24,002 bases of DNA from a virus: positions 1 through 24,002 of IMG/VR virus record IMGVR_UViG_3300006925_000149; one strand, 5' to 3'. Both the position numbers and the translations under genes were made by a program. The notes under the pieces are model-generated. The model was not told where the DNA came from and ran no database searches. It was given only the letters and a program-made list of their open reading frames with translations. Shown piece after piece: positions 7,455 to 14,182 of the stretch. The stretch's first letter is position 1; each line of letters opens with the position of its first letter.

Positions 7455-8338
7455 GCAACTTTACAGATTTTATTAGCGGCGGTAGCGCATCACAGATAGA
7501 TGAAGTTGTTATATTAAACAACAGTGCCAATGTTGTTACGTTGGCTGACGGCAGAGTGTACTTAAAGGCTGGTGTTTTTGAGGATGATTTATCCGTTTAC
7601 CCAGATGCCACCAGCACTTTTTTTTCTTCTGAACAATTTCCAACAACAGGTGAAACAGACCCCCAAGGAATTACGTGGGACGGCACTTCCTTGTGGATGG
7701 TTGGAAATAGTACTGACACAGTTCGTCAGTACAACACAACAGGGGTGGAACAAAGTAACTTTTCAATAGCCAGCGAAGTGACTAACCCCACCGGTATAAC
7801 TTGGGACGGAAGCTACCTTTGGGTTACTGGAGATACTGGAAACGATGTAACCAAGTGGAGTACAGGCGGCGTTTATCAAAACGTATCTTTTTCTGTAGCG
7901 AGTGAAGACGGAACCCCCGAAGGAATTACTTGGGACGGAACTCATTTCTGGGTTATTGGCGGCGCTACTGACGCAGTTTATAAATACAACTCATCAGGGG
8001 TTTATCAAAACGTAAGTTTTAGTGTAGCTAGTCAAATCACAACCCCCACAGGAATTACGTGGGACGGGACTTATTTTTGGACCACCGACAGCGGCACTGA
8101 CAAAGTTTATAAATACAACTCATCAGGGGTTTATCAAGGATTTAATTTTACTACGCGGCCGAACTCCACCGCTCCACAGGATATAACTTGGGACGGAACT
8201 AATTTCTGGATTGTTGATGGTGCTGGTACTGATGAAGTACTCAAGTATCCACCCGGTGTTGGTATTCATGAAATTACATCAAGCCAAGCAGACAACGGTG
8301 TAGATCTAAATGGAACTGTTTATGTGAGGGTTAAATAA
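7451..8338 (+). CDS. Repeat tail protein with five ITWDG units, likely beta-propeller
   Basis: 295 aa. ATG 7451 is preferred over the in-frame ATG 7439 because it gives a 4-base ATGA overlap with the fibre stop. Residues about 73-285 hold five repeats of 42-43 aa with the core (G/D)ITWDGTxFW, then a turn, then VxKYNSSGVYQ. Regular W/G/D blade repeats of this length suggest a beta-propeller, comparable with NHL or Vgb-like blades. The short C-terminus (VDLNGTVYVRVK) could be a strand that closes the ring. Place between fibre and chaperone suggests an exposed receptor-binding or side-tail protein. No enzyme motif is seen. Confidence 0.7.
   Translation: MSNFTDFISGGSASQIDEVVILNNSANVVTLADGRVYLKAGVFEDDLSVYPDATSTFFSSEQFPTTGETDPQGITWDGTSLWMVGNSTDTVRQYNTTGVEQSNFSIASEVTNPTGITWDGSYLWVTGDTGNDVTKWSTGGVYQNVSFSVASEDGTPEGITWDGTHFWVIGGATDAVYKYNSSGVYQNVSFSVASQITTPTGITWDGTYFWTTDSGTDKVYKYNSSGVYQGFNFTTRPNSTAPQDITWDGTNFWIVDGAGTDEVLKYPPGVGIHEITSSQADNGVDLNGTVYVRVK
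7667..8308 (+). repeat. Five 126-129-base coding repeats
   Basis: Units begin at 7667, 7793, 7922, 8051 and 8180 (each GGA/GGT/GAT-AT(A/T)-AC-TGGGA). A 34-base block at 7975-8008 is repeated exactly at 8104-8137, one unit (129 bases) away. Confidence 0.85.
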
Positions 8339-8541
8339 TGGCGTTAATAATAGTAGAAGATAATATTTCAGTTGAGACAAAAGCTCGCAGATGGCGTGAC
8401 GCTGAACTAAAGCGAACAGACATAGCCGCTACAGTTTCTGATTACCCTAACGCTTCAGCGGTATTAACTTACAGGCAGGCACTACGTGATTGGCCCAGCA
8501 CGTCAGACTTTCCAGCTACTCGCCCAGAACTAGGAGCGTAA
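8338..8541 (+). CDS. Small tail-assembly-chaperone-like protein A
   Basis: 67 aa. The residues run RRWRDAELKRTD, then a spacer, then TYRQALRDWPSTSDFPATRP. The pattern R..R...L..TD, then YRqALRD(W/L)P and a final FP..RP, is that of the phage tail assembly chaperone family (Pfam Phage_tail_APC type). These proteins help fold or trimerise fibres and are encoded next to them. It overlaps the upstream gene by TAATG. It is a paralogue of the C-terminal 55 residues of the gene at 10645 (32 of 55 identical by hand count), but lacks that protein's N-terminal half. Confidence 0.65.
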   Translation: MALIIVEDNISVETKARRWRDAELKRTDIAATVSDYPNASAVLTYRQALRDWPSTSDFPATRPELGA

Positions 8542-8542
8542 A

Positions 8543-9463
8543 ATGGCTATAACAAAAATTAAAGCTACTGGTATTGCTGACGATGCAGTAACTTCTGCTG
8601 CTATAGCTGACAATGCCATTACAGCTTCTGCAATCGCTGATGGTGCTATCACATCTACAAAACTTGCAGCGGGTGCTGGTGCGGGCGGAGTCTACGGAAG
8701 TTCTTCAAGCCCCGTAATATTTACAGTTACAGTAGCTTCTAAAACTTCAGCCCATCCATATAATGGAGACGGAAGTAGCTCAGGTTATTTCCTAAATGGT
8801 ATTGAGTCTCCTGCTATTAATTTACACGGTGCTGATAGTGTCACAGCTAACACTGAATATTTTTATCGTTTTGATCAAGCAGACGGGTCAAACAGTGGGC
8901 ATCCTTTGTTGTTTTACATGGATGCTGCTAAAACAACAGCTTACACTACAGGCGTAACGACCACTGGTACTCCGGGAAGTGCAGGAGCTTATACACAGAT
9001 AGCAGTAGATAGAGAAACGCCTAGCGTTCTTTACTATCAGTGTTCAAGCCATGCTTATATGGGTAATCATGCCTATAACGCAGCTTCTACCAACTTAAAC
9101 GGTCTTAAAATGCCAACGGCTGATGGTACAGCAGGTCAAAGCTTAACCACTAATGGTAGCGGAACACTAGCCTTTGCAACAATTGGCGGCGCGTATAATG
9201 ACTTTGCTATCAAAACAGGAAACTATACTGCTGTTAGTAAAGACCAACTCATTGTCAACTCAAGCAGTGCAGTAACAATCACACTACCCGCTAGTCCTAG
9301 TGCTGGTGATGTAGTATTCATTAAGAACGCTGGAACCGGCACAGTCACTGTAGCTCGTAACGGCTCAAACATAAATTCAACGGCAGACGATGGAGAGATT
9401 GCAGCAGATGCTGGAGCTTCTCTGGTTTATGTTGATTCAACTATTGGATGGAAGGAGCTTTAA
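8543..9463 (+). CDS. Short tail fibre paralogue with cupredoxin-like domain
   Basis: 306 aa. In order: decapeptide repeats at residues 11-45 (DDAVTSAAIADNAITASAI), a cupredoxin-like domain at 51-177, and a C-terminal beta domain at about 225-306 with VTITLPASP, VARNGSNI and STIGWKEL. The last two match the same parts of the 884-aa fibre, so this looks like a truncated, internally deleted duplicate of it. The cupredoxin-like domain keeps the set His120, Cys167, His170 and Met173 (CSSHAYMG), the ligand pattern of a type 1 copper site. AGGAG at 8531-8535 precedes the start. Probably a fibre tip or a second fibre. Confidence 0.7.
   Translation: MAITKIKATGIADDAVTSAAIADNAITASAIADGAITSTKLAAGAGAGGVYGSSSSPVIFTVTVASKTSAHPYNGDGSSSGYFLNGIESPAINLHGADSVTANTEYFYRFDQADGSNSGHPLLFYMDAAKTTAYTTGVTTTGTPGSAGAYTQIAVDRETPSVLYYQCSSHAYMGNHAYNAASTNLNGLKMPTADGTAGQSLTTNGSGTLAFATIGGAYNDFAIKTGNYTAVSKDQLIVNSSSAVTITLPASPSAGDVVFIKNAGTGTVTVARNGSNINSTADDGEIAADAGASLVYVDSTIGWKEL
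8693..9073 (+). repeat. Duplicated cupredoxin-like domain, copy 2 (Cys retained)
   Basis: Gap-free partner of 6093-6473, also exactly 381 bases. It retains Cys167 (TGT at 9041-9043) with His170 and Met173. The spacing His120 to Cys167 is 47 residues, equal to His501 to Ser548 in copy 1. Confidence 0.7.
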
Positions 9464-10633
9464 ATGGCTATTAAATTAGGTGGTGGTGGAGATGCAGCAC
9501 CAATACCCACAGCGCAGTTTGTTATAAATGAGTCAAAGACTTTTACAGTGCCAAAAACAGGCAGGATTAAAGTCATCATTACTGGCGGGGGTGGACAAGG
9601 AGCGTTCCTTCATAACACATCTACAACTCTTAGAGATAATCAAGGAGACGCTACTGGCGGTGGTGCTGGTGGTTACAGTGAGAAAACTTTTAATGTAACA
9701 GCAGGAGAAACCTTCACGGTCACTATTGGCTCTGGAGGTGCTACTACCCTTTCAATGAATAGCATTAATTCCAACAGAGTAGGCAATAACGGAGGTAACT
9801 CTAGCTTCGTTACTTTTTCCGCAGCGGAGTCTGTAAACATGGTCGCTAACGGTGGCGGCGGTGGGCAGTTTAGCGCATCTACTTCTAGTGCTGTTACTAC
9901 TGCTGGGGGAACAGGCGGTACTGCTAGTGGGGGAGATTTTAACTACACGGGCGGCGCTGGCGGATCTATCTCAAGAGTAGCCGATTGCCCAAATAATGCT
10001 GTAACAACAGGAGGCGGGGCTGTTGCCCTTTACGGTACAGCCTATCGTGGCGGTAACGTGACCATCACAGGCGCTCTTGGAACTTCTCACAAAGGTATGG
10101 GTACTGGAGGTGCAGGTATTGGGGGTCAAGGGGGTGATATTATTGAAACTGGAGGTGGGTATTCCGTGATACACCGTAGCACGGGCGGTAGCGCGTCACG
10201 AAGCGGCTTTTCAGATTCAACTAATGGTGCTAATTGGGATGGAAATACGCTCTTAACTGCAGGATCGCCATTTGAAGACCCCACAATAAGCGTTATTGAC
10301 GCTCAAGGTTACGGCGGGTACTCCAGATATGCGTATAACGCCTCTGTTTTCGCTGGTACGGGTTCATATGGCGGTGGTGGGGGTGCCGCGATAGGAAGAC
10401 TAACACAATCCCATGCTTTTGAGGGTGGCGGCGCAGGAGGTTTTGCAGGTAGCGGCTCCTTAAATATGTCTGGTGGTTACTACAGCGGCAATGCGTATAT
10501 AGGCACTAGGGCCGGTGGAAATGGCGGCGGTGGTTCAGGTGCTTTTAGCAGTTCGTTTAGCACATCGACATCTGCCACTAACCGTAATTGGGGTCCAGGT
10601 GGTGATGGCCTTTGCATTATTATGTTTGTTTAA
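9464..10633 (+). CDS. Glycine-rich tail adhesin-like protein
   Basis: 389 aa with many Gly clusters (GGGAGGYS, NGGGGGQ, GGAGIGGQGGD, GGGGGAAIG, AGGNGGGGSGA). The N-terminal part (KTFTVPKTGRIKVIITGGGG) and the ending (PGGDGLCIIMFV) are the usual frame of the phage glycine-rich domain. In T-even relatives such as Salmonella phage S16, a polyglycine-helix adhesin (gp38) at the fibre tip decides host range. This protein may do the same, but that is analogy by composition. It is followed by a chaperone-like gene, which fits a fibre-tip role. The start follows the upstream stop directly (TAAATG) with GGAG at 9454-9457. Confidence 0.65.
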   Translation: MAIKLGGGGDAAPIPTAQFVINESKTFTVPKTGRIKVIITGGGGQGAFLHNTSTTLRDNQGDATGGGAGGYSEKTFNVTAGETFTVTIGSGGATTLSMNSINSNRVGNNGGNSSFVTFSAAESVNMVANGGGGGQFSASTSSAVTTAGGTGGTASGGDFNYTGGAGGSISRVADCPNNAVTTGGGAVALYGTAYRGGNVTITGALGTSHKGMGTGGAGIGGQGGDIIETGGGYSVIHRSTGGSASRSGFSDSTNGANWDGNTLLTAGSPFEDPTISVIDAQGYGGYSRYAYNASVFAGTGSYGGGGGAAIGRLTQSHAFEGGGAGGFAGSGSLNMSGGYYSGNAYIGTRAGGNGGGGSGAFSSSFSTSTSATNRNWGPGGDGLCIIMFV

Positions 10634-10639
10634 CGGAGG
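10634..10639 (+). promoter_or_regulatory. Shine-Dalgarno site that fixes the chaperone B start
   Basis: CGGAGG lies 5 bases before ATG 10645. The in-frame ATG at 10612 lies inside the end of the previous gene with no such site, so 10645 is preferred. Confidence 0.7.
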
Positions 10640-10644
10640 CTCCA

Positions 10645-10944
10645 ATGGCTATCTATATTATAAAGAATGAAAGCAACGAAGAGATTAACCGCATTGTAGC
10701 TGCCCAAGAGTTTGTTGAGGCAAACCATGCTGGTAGATACGAAGAGGTTATTCCTGCTACCGACCCTGTGCCAGAAGAAGATGCTGCAAGGTTGTGGCGT
10801 AATGAAGAGCTAGAGGCTACAGACTTCATCGTACCTCTGTCCGACCATCCGCAACGAGCAGCATACATGACGTACAGAACTGCACTACGGGATTGGCCTA
10901 GCACAGAAGACTTTCCAGACACTCGTCCAATTTTAGGATCTTAA
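10645..10944 (+). CDS. Tail-assembly-chaperone-like protein B
   Basis: 99 aa. Residues 1-45 (MAIYIIKNESNEEINRIVA and following) form a beta-strand-like opening that is common in phage tail assembly chaperones. Residues 45-99 carry RLWRNEELEATD and TYRTALRDWPSTEDFPDTRP. The second half is a clear paralogue of the 67-aa protein at 8338. It lies directly after the Gly-rich protein, which is the likely client. The full-length form here and the half-length form upstream suggest duplication with the fibre genes. Confidence 0.68.
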   Translation: MAIYIIKNESNEEINRIVAAQEFVEANHAGRYEEVIPATDPVPEEDAARLWRNEELEATDFIVPLSDHPQRAAYMTYRTALRDWPSTEDFPDTRPILGS

Positions 10945-10947
10945 CAG

Positions 10948-10976
10948 TAGACAACCTTCAGAAAATATGCTATAAT
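10948..10976 (+). promoter_or_regulatory. Sigma-70-type promoter with extended -10
   Basis: TAGACA (10948-10953), a 17-base spacer, then TATAAT (10971-10976), with TG at 10968-10969 making an extended -10. The -35 matches consensus at five of six positions. A start of transcription near 10983 would leave a leader of only about 11 bases, beginning at the ribosome binding site (AAGGAG, 10982-10987) of the next gene. It lies in the 49-base gap after the tail-fibre region. Confidence 0.7.
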
Positions 10977-10993
10977 CTTTTAAGGAGTTAAAG

Positions 10994-11143
10994 ATGGATT
11001 TAATTAATATTGTTACAACAATTGTTACTGTAGCTTCTATTATTGCTGCTTTAAAACCTATTCCTAATAATAATAAATGGGTTGAAAAGTTTTACAAACT
11101 TACAGACTTGTTAGCCATTAATGTTGGTAAAGCAAAGCAGTAG
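10994..11143 (+). CDS. Small single-pass membrane protein
   Basis: 49 aa. Residues about 4-20 (INIVTTIVTVASIIAAL) form one hydrophobic helix. The rest is polar and basic (NNNKWVEKFYKLTDLLAINVGKAKQ). AAGGAG lies 6 bases upstream of the ATG. It stands first behind the promoter at 10948-10976 and is followed at once by another small membrane protein. Size and topology would suit a small holin or lysis regulator, but no family motif proves it, and a role in virion or membrane entry is equally open. Confidence 0.6.
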   Translation: MDLINIVTTIVTVASIIAALKPIPNNNKWVEKFYKLTDLLAINVGKAKQ

Positions 11144-11155
11144 GTGAAAGTAGTT

Positions 11156-11377
11156 ATGGCAGTAAAAACTGAGATGGAAATAGCTCTAGAGGCTTTAGAA
11201 AAGATTGCTCAACATGAGAAAGAATGTGGAGAGCGTTGGGGAGAAGCCACAGTTGAGTTAAAACAGTTAAGGGAGTTAGCCACATCTCATGCTGCACGGT
11301 GGGAAAGACTTGCATGGCTTGTTGTTTCTGTTGTTTTTGCAGGAGCTACTTCTGTTATTTTTGCACACTTAGGATAA
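11156..11377 (+). CDS. Small XhlA-like protein: helix plus C-terminal membrane anchor
   Basis: 73 aa. Residues 1-50 form a charged amphipathic helix (EIALEALEKIAQHEKECGER and on). Residues about 52-71 (LAWLVVSVVFAGATSVIF) are one membrane segment. This layout is that of the haemolysin XhlA family, where such proteins act with a holin in lysis. The sequence match by eye is to the layout only. ATG 11156 is chosen because AGGTGA (11142-11147) lies 8 bases upstream; a GTG at 11144 is the alternative start. It pairs with the 49-aa gene upstream. Confidence 0.55.
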   Translation: MAVKTEMEIALEALEKIAQHEKECGERWGEATVELKQLRELATSHAARWERLAWLVVSVVFAGATSVIFAHLG

Positions 11378-11380
11378 ACA

Positions 11381-14173
11381 ATGAGTAATAAAAGATCTAA
11401 TAGAAATAATAAAAAAGTTTTAAAGGCTTTAAAAAATAAAAGGCTACAAGCGCATGCAGGGCAGCATGTAAGAGTAAGGGGAAGATACTCTCCACACAAT
11501 CCCAACTCAGAGTTACATTCTTTTGAGCCTGAAAGTGGTCAAGATGGGACTGGAATAGATCCTGTAGAAACAGTATCAAGTAATACAACAACTTCATATC
11601 CTTCGGGGGAAGGCGGTGGTTCTGTGGAATCTACACAAGATACTATAACTACGTATACTCCGGGAACTTCAGGAAGTCTTCCTACTACTTCAACAACCTT
11701 GGGGCCACCTAGGGTTGAAGCAAAACCTGCTGCAAAGTTCGAGATAGATGAAGTAGAGACTGAAGATGTTTCTTTAGAAGGCACTCAGTTAGAGCCTGCT
11801 GAACAAATAGGCGCGCAAACAGCAGTGGGTGCATCTACAGTAAAACCCCCACCTACCGTGAAAGGTGCCTTTGCACAATCAGCTAAACAGGGCGTTACAC
11901 CAACCGCTATTACACCTGCCAAAATAGAAGATGTAGCTCTTGTAGGTGCTGATGCATTAGACCCTACAACGGCAGCACAAGGCACTCTAAGCCCCGGAGC
12001 TATTGCCAGTGCTGAAGGCCCTACGCTTACTGAAAGGGCTGTAGCGGCTGAAAGAGATACTACACAAGAGCAAGCAGCTTTAGCAGAAGAACAAGATTTT
12101 ACTGTTTCAGGTAATGCTTTTGTAGATAAAGTAACAGGACAAACTGTAACTGTATCGCCTACTCCTGAAGCAGAAGCTAAAGAACGTGAAGCTATTACAG
12201 GTAAACCTGCTGATGATGGGCAAGCAGCACAAATTATAGATACTGTAGGATTTCAAGTTGCACAAAGACGTACAGTAACTGGTACGGCTGCAAAAGGTGC
12301 CGCAGCAGAAATGCTTGCAGAAGTAGGAGAGTTACCTCCTGATATTACAGCAGCCATTGTAGAAGATCCAGCAACTATTGAAGCACAGATTGACGATCAA
12401 CCTGTGGAAGTACGCGCAGCTATTGCAGCGTTACCTACAGAAGCTCTTGTATCTTCTCAAATGGAAACACTATTAGCTGGTATGGAGGACGGTAAAACTC
12501 CTGCGTGGGCTAGACCAGCAGTAGCAGCTATTGAGCAAAATCTTGCTAAGAGGGGCCTCTCAGCCTCTACAGTAGCCCGTGACTCACTCTTTAATGCAAT
12601 TATACAAAGTGCCTTACCAATGGCTCAAAGCAACGCACAGGCCCTCCAGCAGCGTGCAGCGCAGAACCTTTCTAATGAGCAGCAAGCCAATCTCACGCAG
12701 TCTACACAAGACATGCAAAGACGTATGGCTAACTTAGCTAATAGGCAAACAGCAGAATCTCAAACGGCTGCAAATGCTCAACAGATGGCAACCCTTCAAA
12801 GTCAGTTCACTCAACAAGCTGTGCTTACTACAGCTGAACAGCAGCAGCAAAGCCGTGTACAAAACTTACAAAATCAACAACAGGCTGCTGTATTACGCTC
12901 TCAAAATCAACAAGCTATAAATGCTCAAGAGCTTGGCAATGCTCAACAAATGGAATTAGCTAATCTTCAAATAGAAGATTCTACTGCTCGTGAAAATATG
13001 ACTGCTTACAATCAAAAGCGTCTTGTAGATATGCAAATAAGTGCTGATTTTCTTTCAAAGAATGCAGCGTTTAAACAGCAGATGGAACTAGCTAATCTTT
13101 CTAATGAGCAGCAGATGGAGCTTGCTAATCTTTCTGCTTTAAACCAAGCAGATGCACAAAGTCTTAGTGCAGAGCAACAAACTGAGTTGGCTAATCTTAA
13201 TGCACGTATGCAGACTAATTTAACTCAGGCAAAAATTGCTGAGAGCATGGGGGTAGCTCAATTAAATGTAGATCAGCAACGTGCTGTACAGAATGCTGCT
13301 ATGATTGCTAATGTAGACTTAACTAAGTTCAGTGCGGCTCAACAGGTTGAACTAGCTAATAGTAAGTTTATGCAGTCTATGACTATGGCAGACTTTAATG
13401 CTGAACAACAAACAGCGATGCAAAATGCTACCTTAATGGCTCAGATGGATCTTGCAGCGGCTGATCAGCGTACAAAGCTTGCTATTACTAATGCTCAAAA
13501 TTTCCTACAGATGGACATGGCGAATCTTAATAATAGACAACAAGCTGCTGTACTTGACCAGCAGTTAAAGCAACAACGTCTTCTTTCTGACCAAGCAGCG
13601 ACAAATGCTGCAAAGCAGTTTAATGCAGCCTCAGAGAATCAAACTAATCAATTCATGGCTAACTTAGAGGCTAATATGTCTCAGTTTAATGCTTCACAGA
13701 CAAATGCCATGAGACAGTTTAATGCTACTGAGCTTAGTAAGACAAGCGCCTTGAATGCTCAAAACGCTATAGAAGTCAATAAAGCTAATGCTGCTATCCG
13801 TAATCAAGTTGATCAGTTTAATTCTCAAGTAGAGTTTCAACGTGATCAATGGAATGCTGCTAATGCACAAGCTGTTGCACAGTCAAATGTAGAATGGCGT
13901 AGAAAGTCCAATACGATTGATAGTGCTGCTATTAATGCTGCTAACCAAGCAAACGCTCAGATGTCTTTTAACCTTAATTCAGCAGAGCAGTCTTTCTTAT
14001 GGCAGAACTTACGTGATGAGGCTGCTTATATAAGACAGTCTTATGAGAATGATCAACAGCGTAAGACTACTTTGTATGCTACTGCACTTGCTAACGAGCA
14101 ATCTGCTGATAAAGGTGGAAGTAGTACTAGAACACTTATGGATTTAGCAACTACATTCTTTAAGGAAATATAG
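11381..14173 (+). CDS. Giant hendecad-repeat internal virion protein
   Basis: 930 aa. Residues 1-35 are strongly basic. About 40-110 are Ser/Thr/Gly-rich and look disordered. About 110-330 are acidic and Ala/Thr-rich. Residues 360-422 (KTPAWARPAVAAIEQNLAKR and following) are a helical segment I know from marine phage structural proteins. Residues 423-895 are 43 uninterrupted 11-residue units rich in Gln, Asn and Ala, followed by a short tail (STRTLMDLATTFF). No enzyme motif is visible. It opens a run of five genes that take the place of the T7 internal core genes 14-16, so an ejection or core role is likely. AGGA (11371-11374) precedes the ATG. Confidence 0.6.
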   Translation: MSNKRSNRNNKKVLKALKNKRLQAHAGQHVRVRGRYSPHNPNSELHSFEPESGQDGTGIDPVETVSSNTTTSYPSGEGGGSVESTQDTITTYTPGTSGSLPTTSTTLGPPRVEAKPAAKFEIDEVETEDVSLEGTQLEPAEQIGAQTAVGASTVKPPPTVKGAFAQSAKQGVTPTAITPAKIEDVALVGADALDPTTAAQGTLSPGAIASAEGPTLTERAVAAERDTTQEQAALAEEQDFTVSGNAFVDKVTGQTVTVSPTPEAEAKEREAITGKPADDGQAAQIIDTVGFQVAQRRTVTGTAAKGAAAEMLAEVGELPPDITAAIVEDPATIEAQIDDQPVEVRAAIAALPTEALVSSQMETLLAGMEDGKTPAWARPAVAAIEQNLAKRGLSASTVARDSLFNAIIQSALPMAQSNAQALQQRAAQNLSNEQQANLTQSTQDMQRRMANLANRQTAESQTAANAQQMATLQSQFTQQAVLTTAEQQQQSRVQNLQNQQQAAVLRSQNQQAINAQELGNAQQMELANLQIEDSTARENMTAYNQKRLVDMQISADFLSKNAAFKQQMELANLSNEQQMELANLSALNQADAQSLSAEQQTELANLNARMQTNLTQAKIAESMGVAQLNVDQQRAVQNAAMIANVDLTKFSAAQQVELANSKFMQSMTMADFNAEQQTAMQNATLMAQMDLAAADQRTKLAITNAQNFLQMDMANLNNRQQAAVLDQQLKQQRLLSDQAATNAAKQFNAASENQTNQFMANLEANMSQFNASQTNAMRQFNATELSKTSALNAQNAIEVNKANAAIRNQVDQFNSQVEFQRDQWNAANAQAVAQSNVEWRRKSNTIDSAAINAANQANAQMSFNLNSAEQSFLWQNLRDEAAYIRQSYENDQQRKTTLYATALANEQSADKGGSSTRTLMDLATTFFKEI
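12647..14065 (+). repeat. 43 exact 11-residue (33-base) helical repeats
   Basis: Reading from residue 423 in steps of 11 gives units such as QQMELANLSNE, QQMELANLSAL, QQTELANLNAR, QQVELANSKFM, LQMDMANLNNR, NAAKQFNAASE and NAMRQFNATEL. The register never slips: 1419 bases is 43 x 33 exactly. Positions 1-2 favour QQ, position 5 Leu/Met/Val (later Gln), position 7 Asn, and position 8 Leu/Ala. Confidence 0.9.
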
Positions 14174-14182
14174 GATACTGAT

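Noticed and set aside
11397-11445. A-rich runs that could act as a programmed frameshift site
   Set aside because: The main frame continues for 900 codons, and the alternative frames stop quickly with no downstream structure seen.
12647-14065. Possible CRISPR or other DNA-level tandem array with 33-base period
   Set aside because: Units are similar only at protein level, stay in one reading frame, differ in DNA, and have no repeat/spacer alternation.
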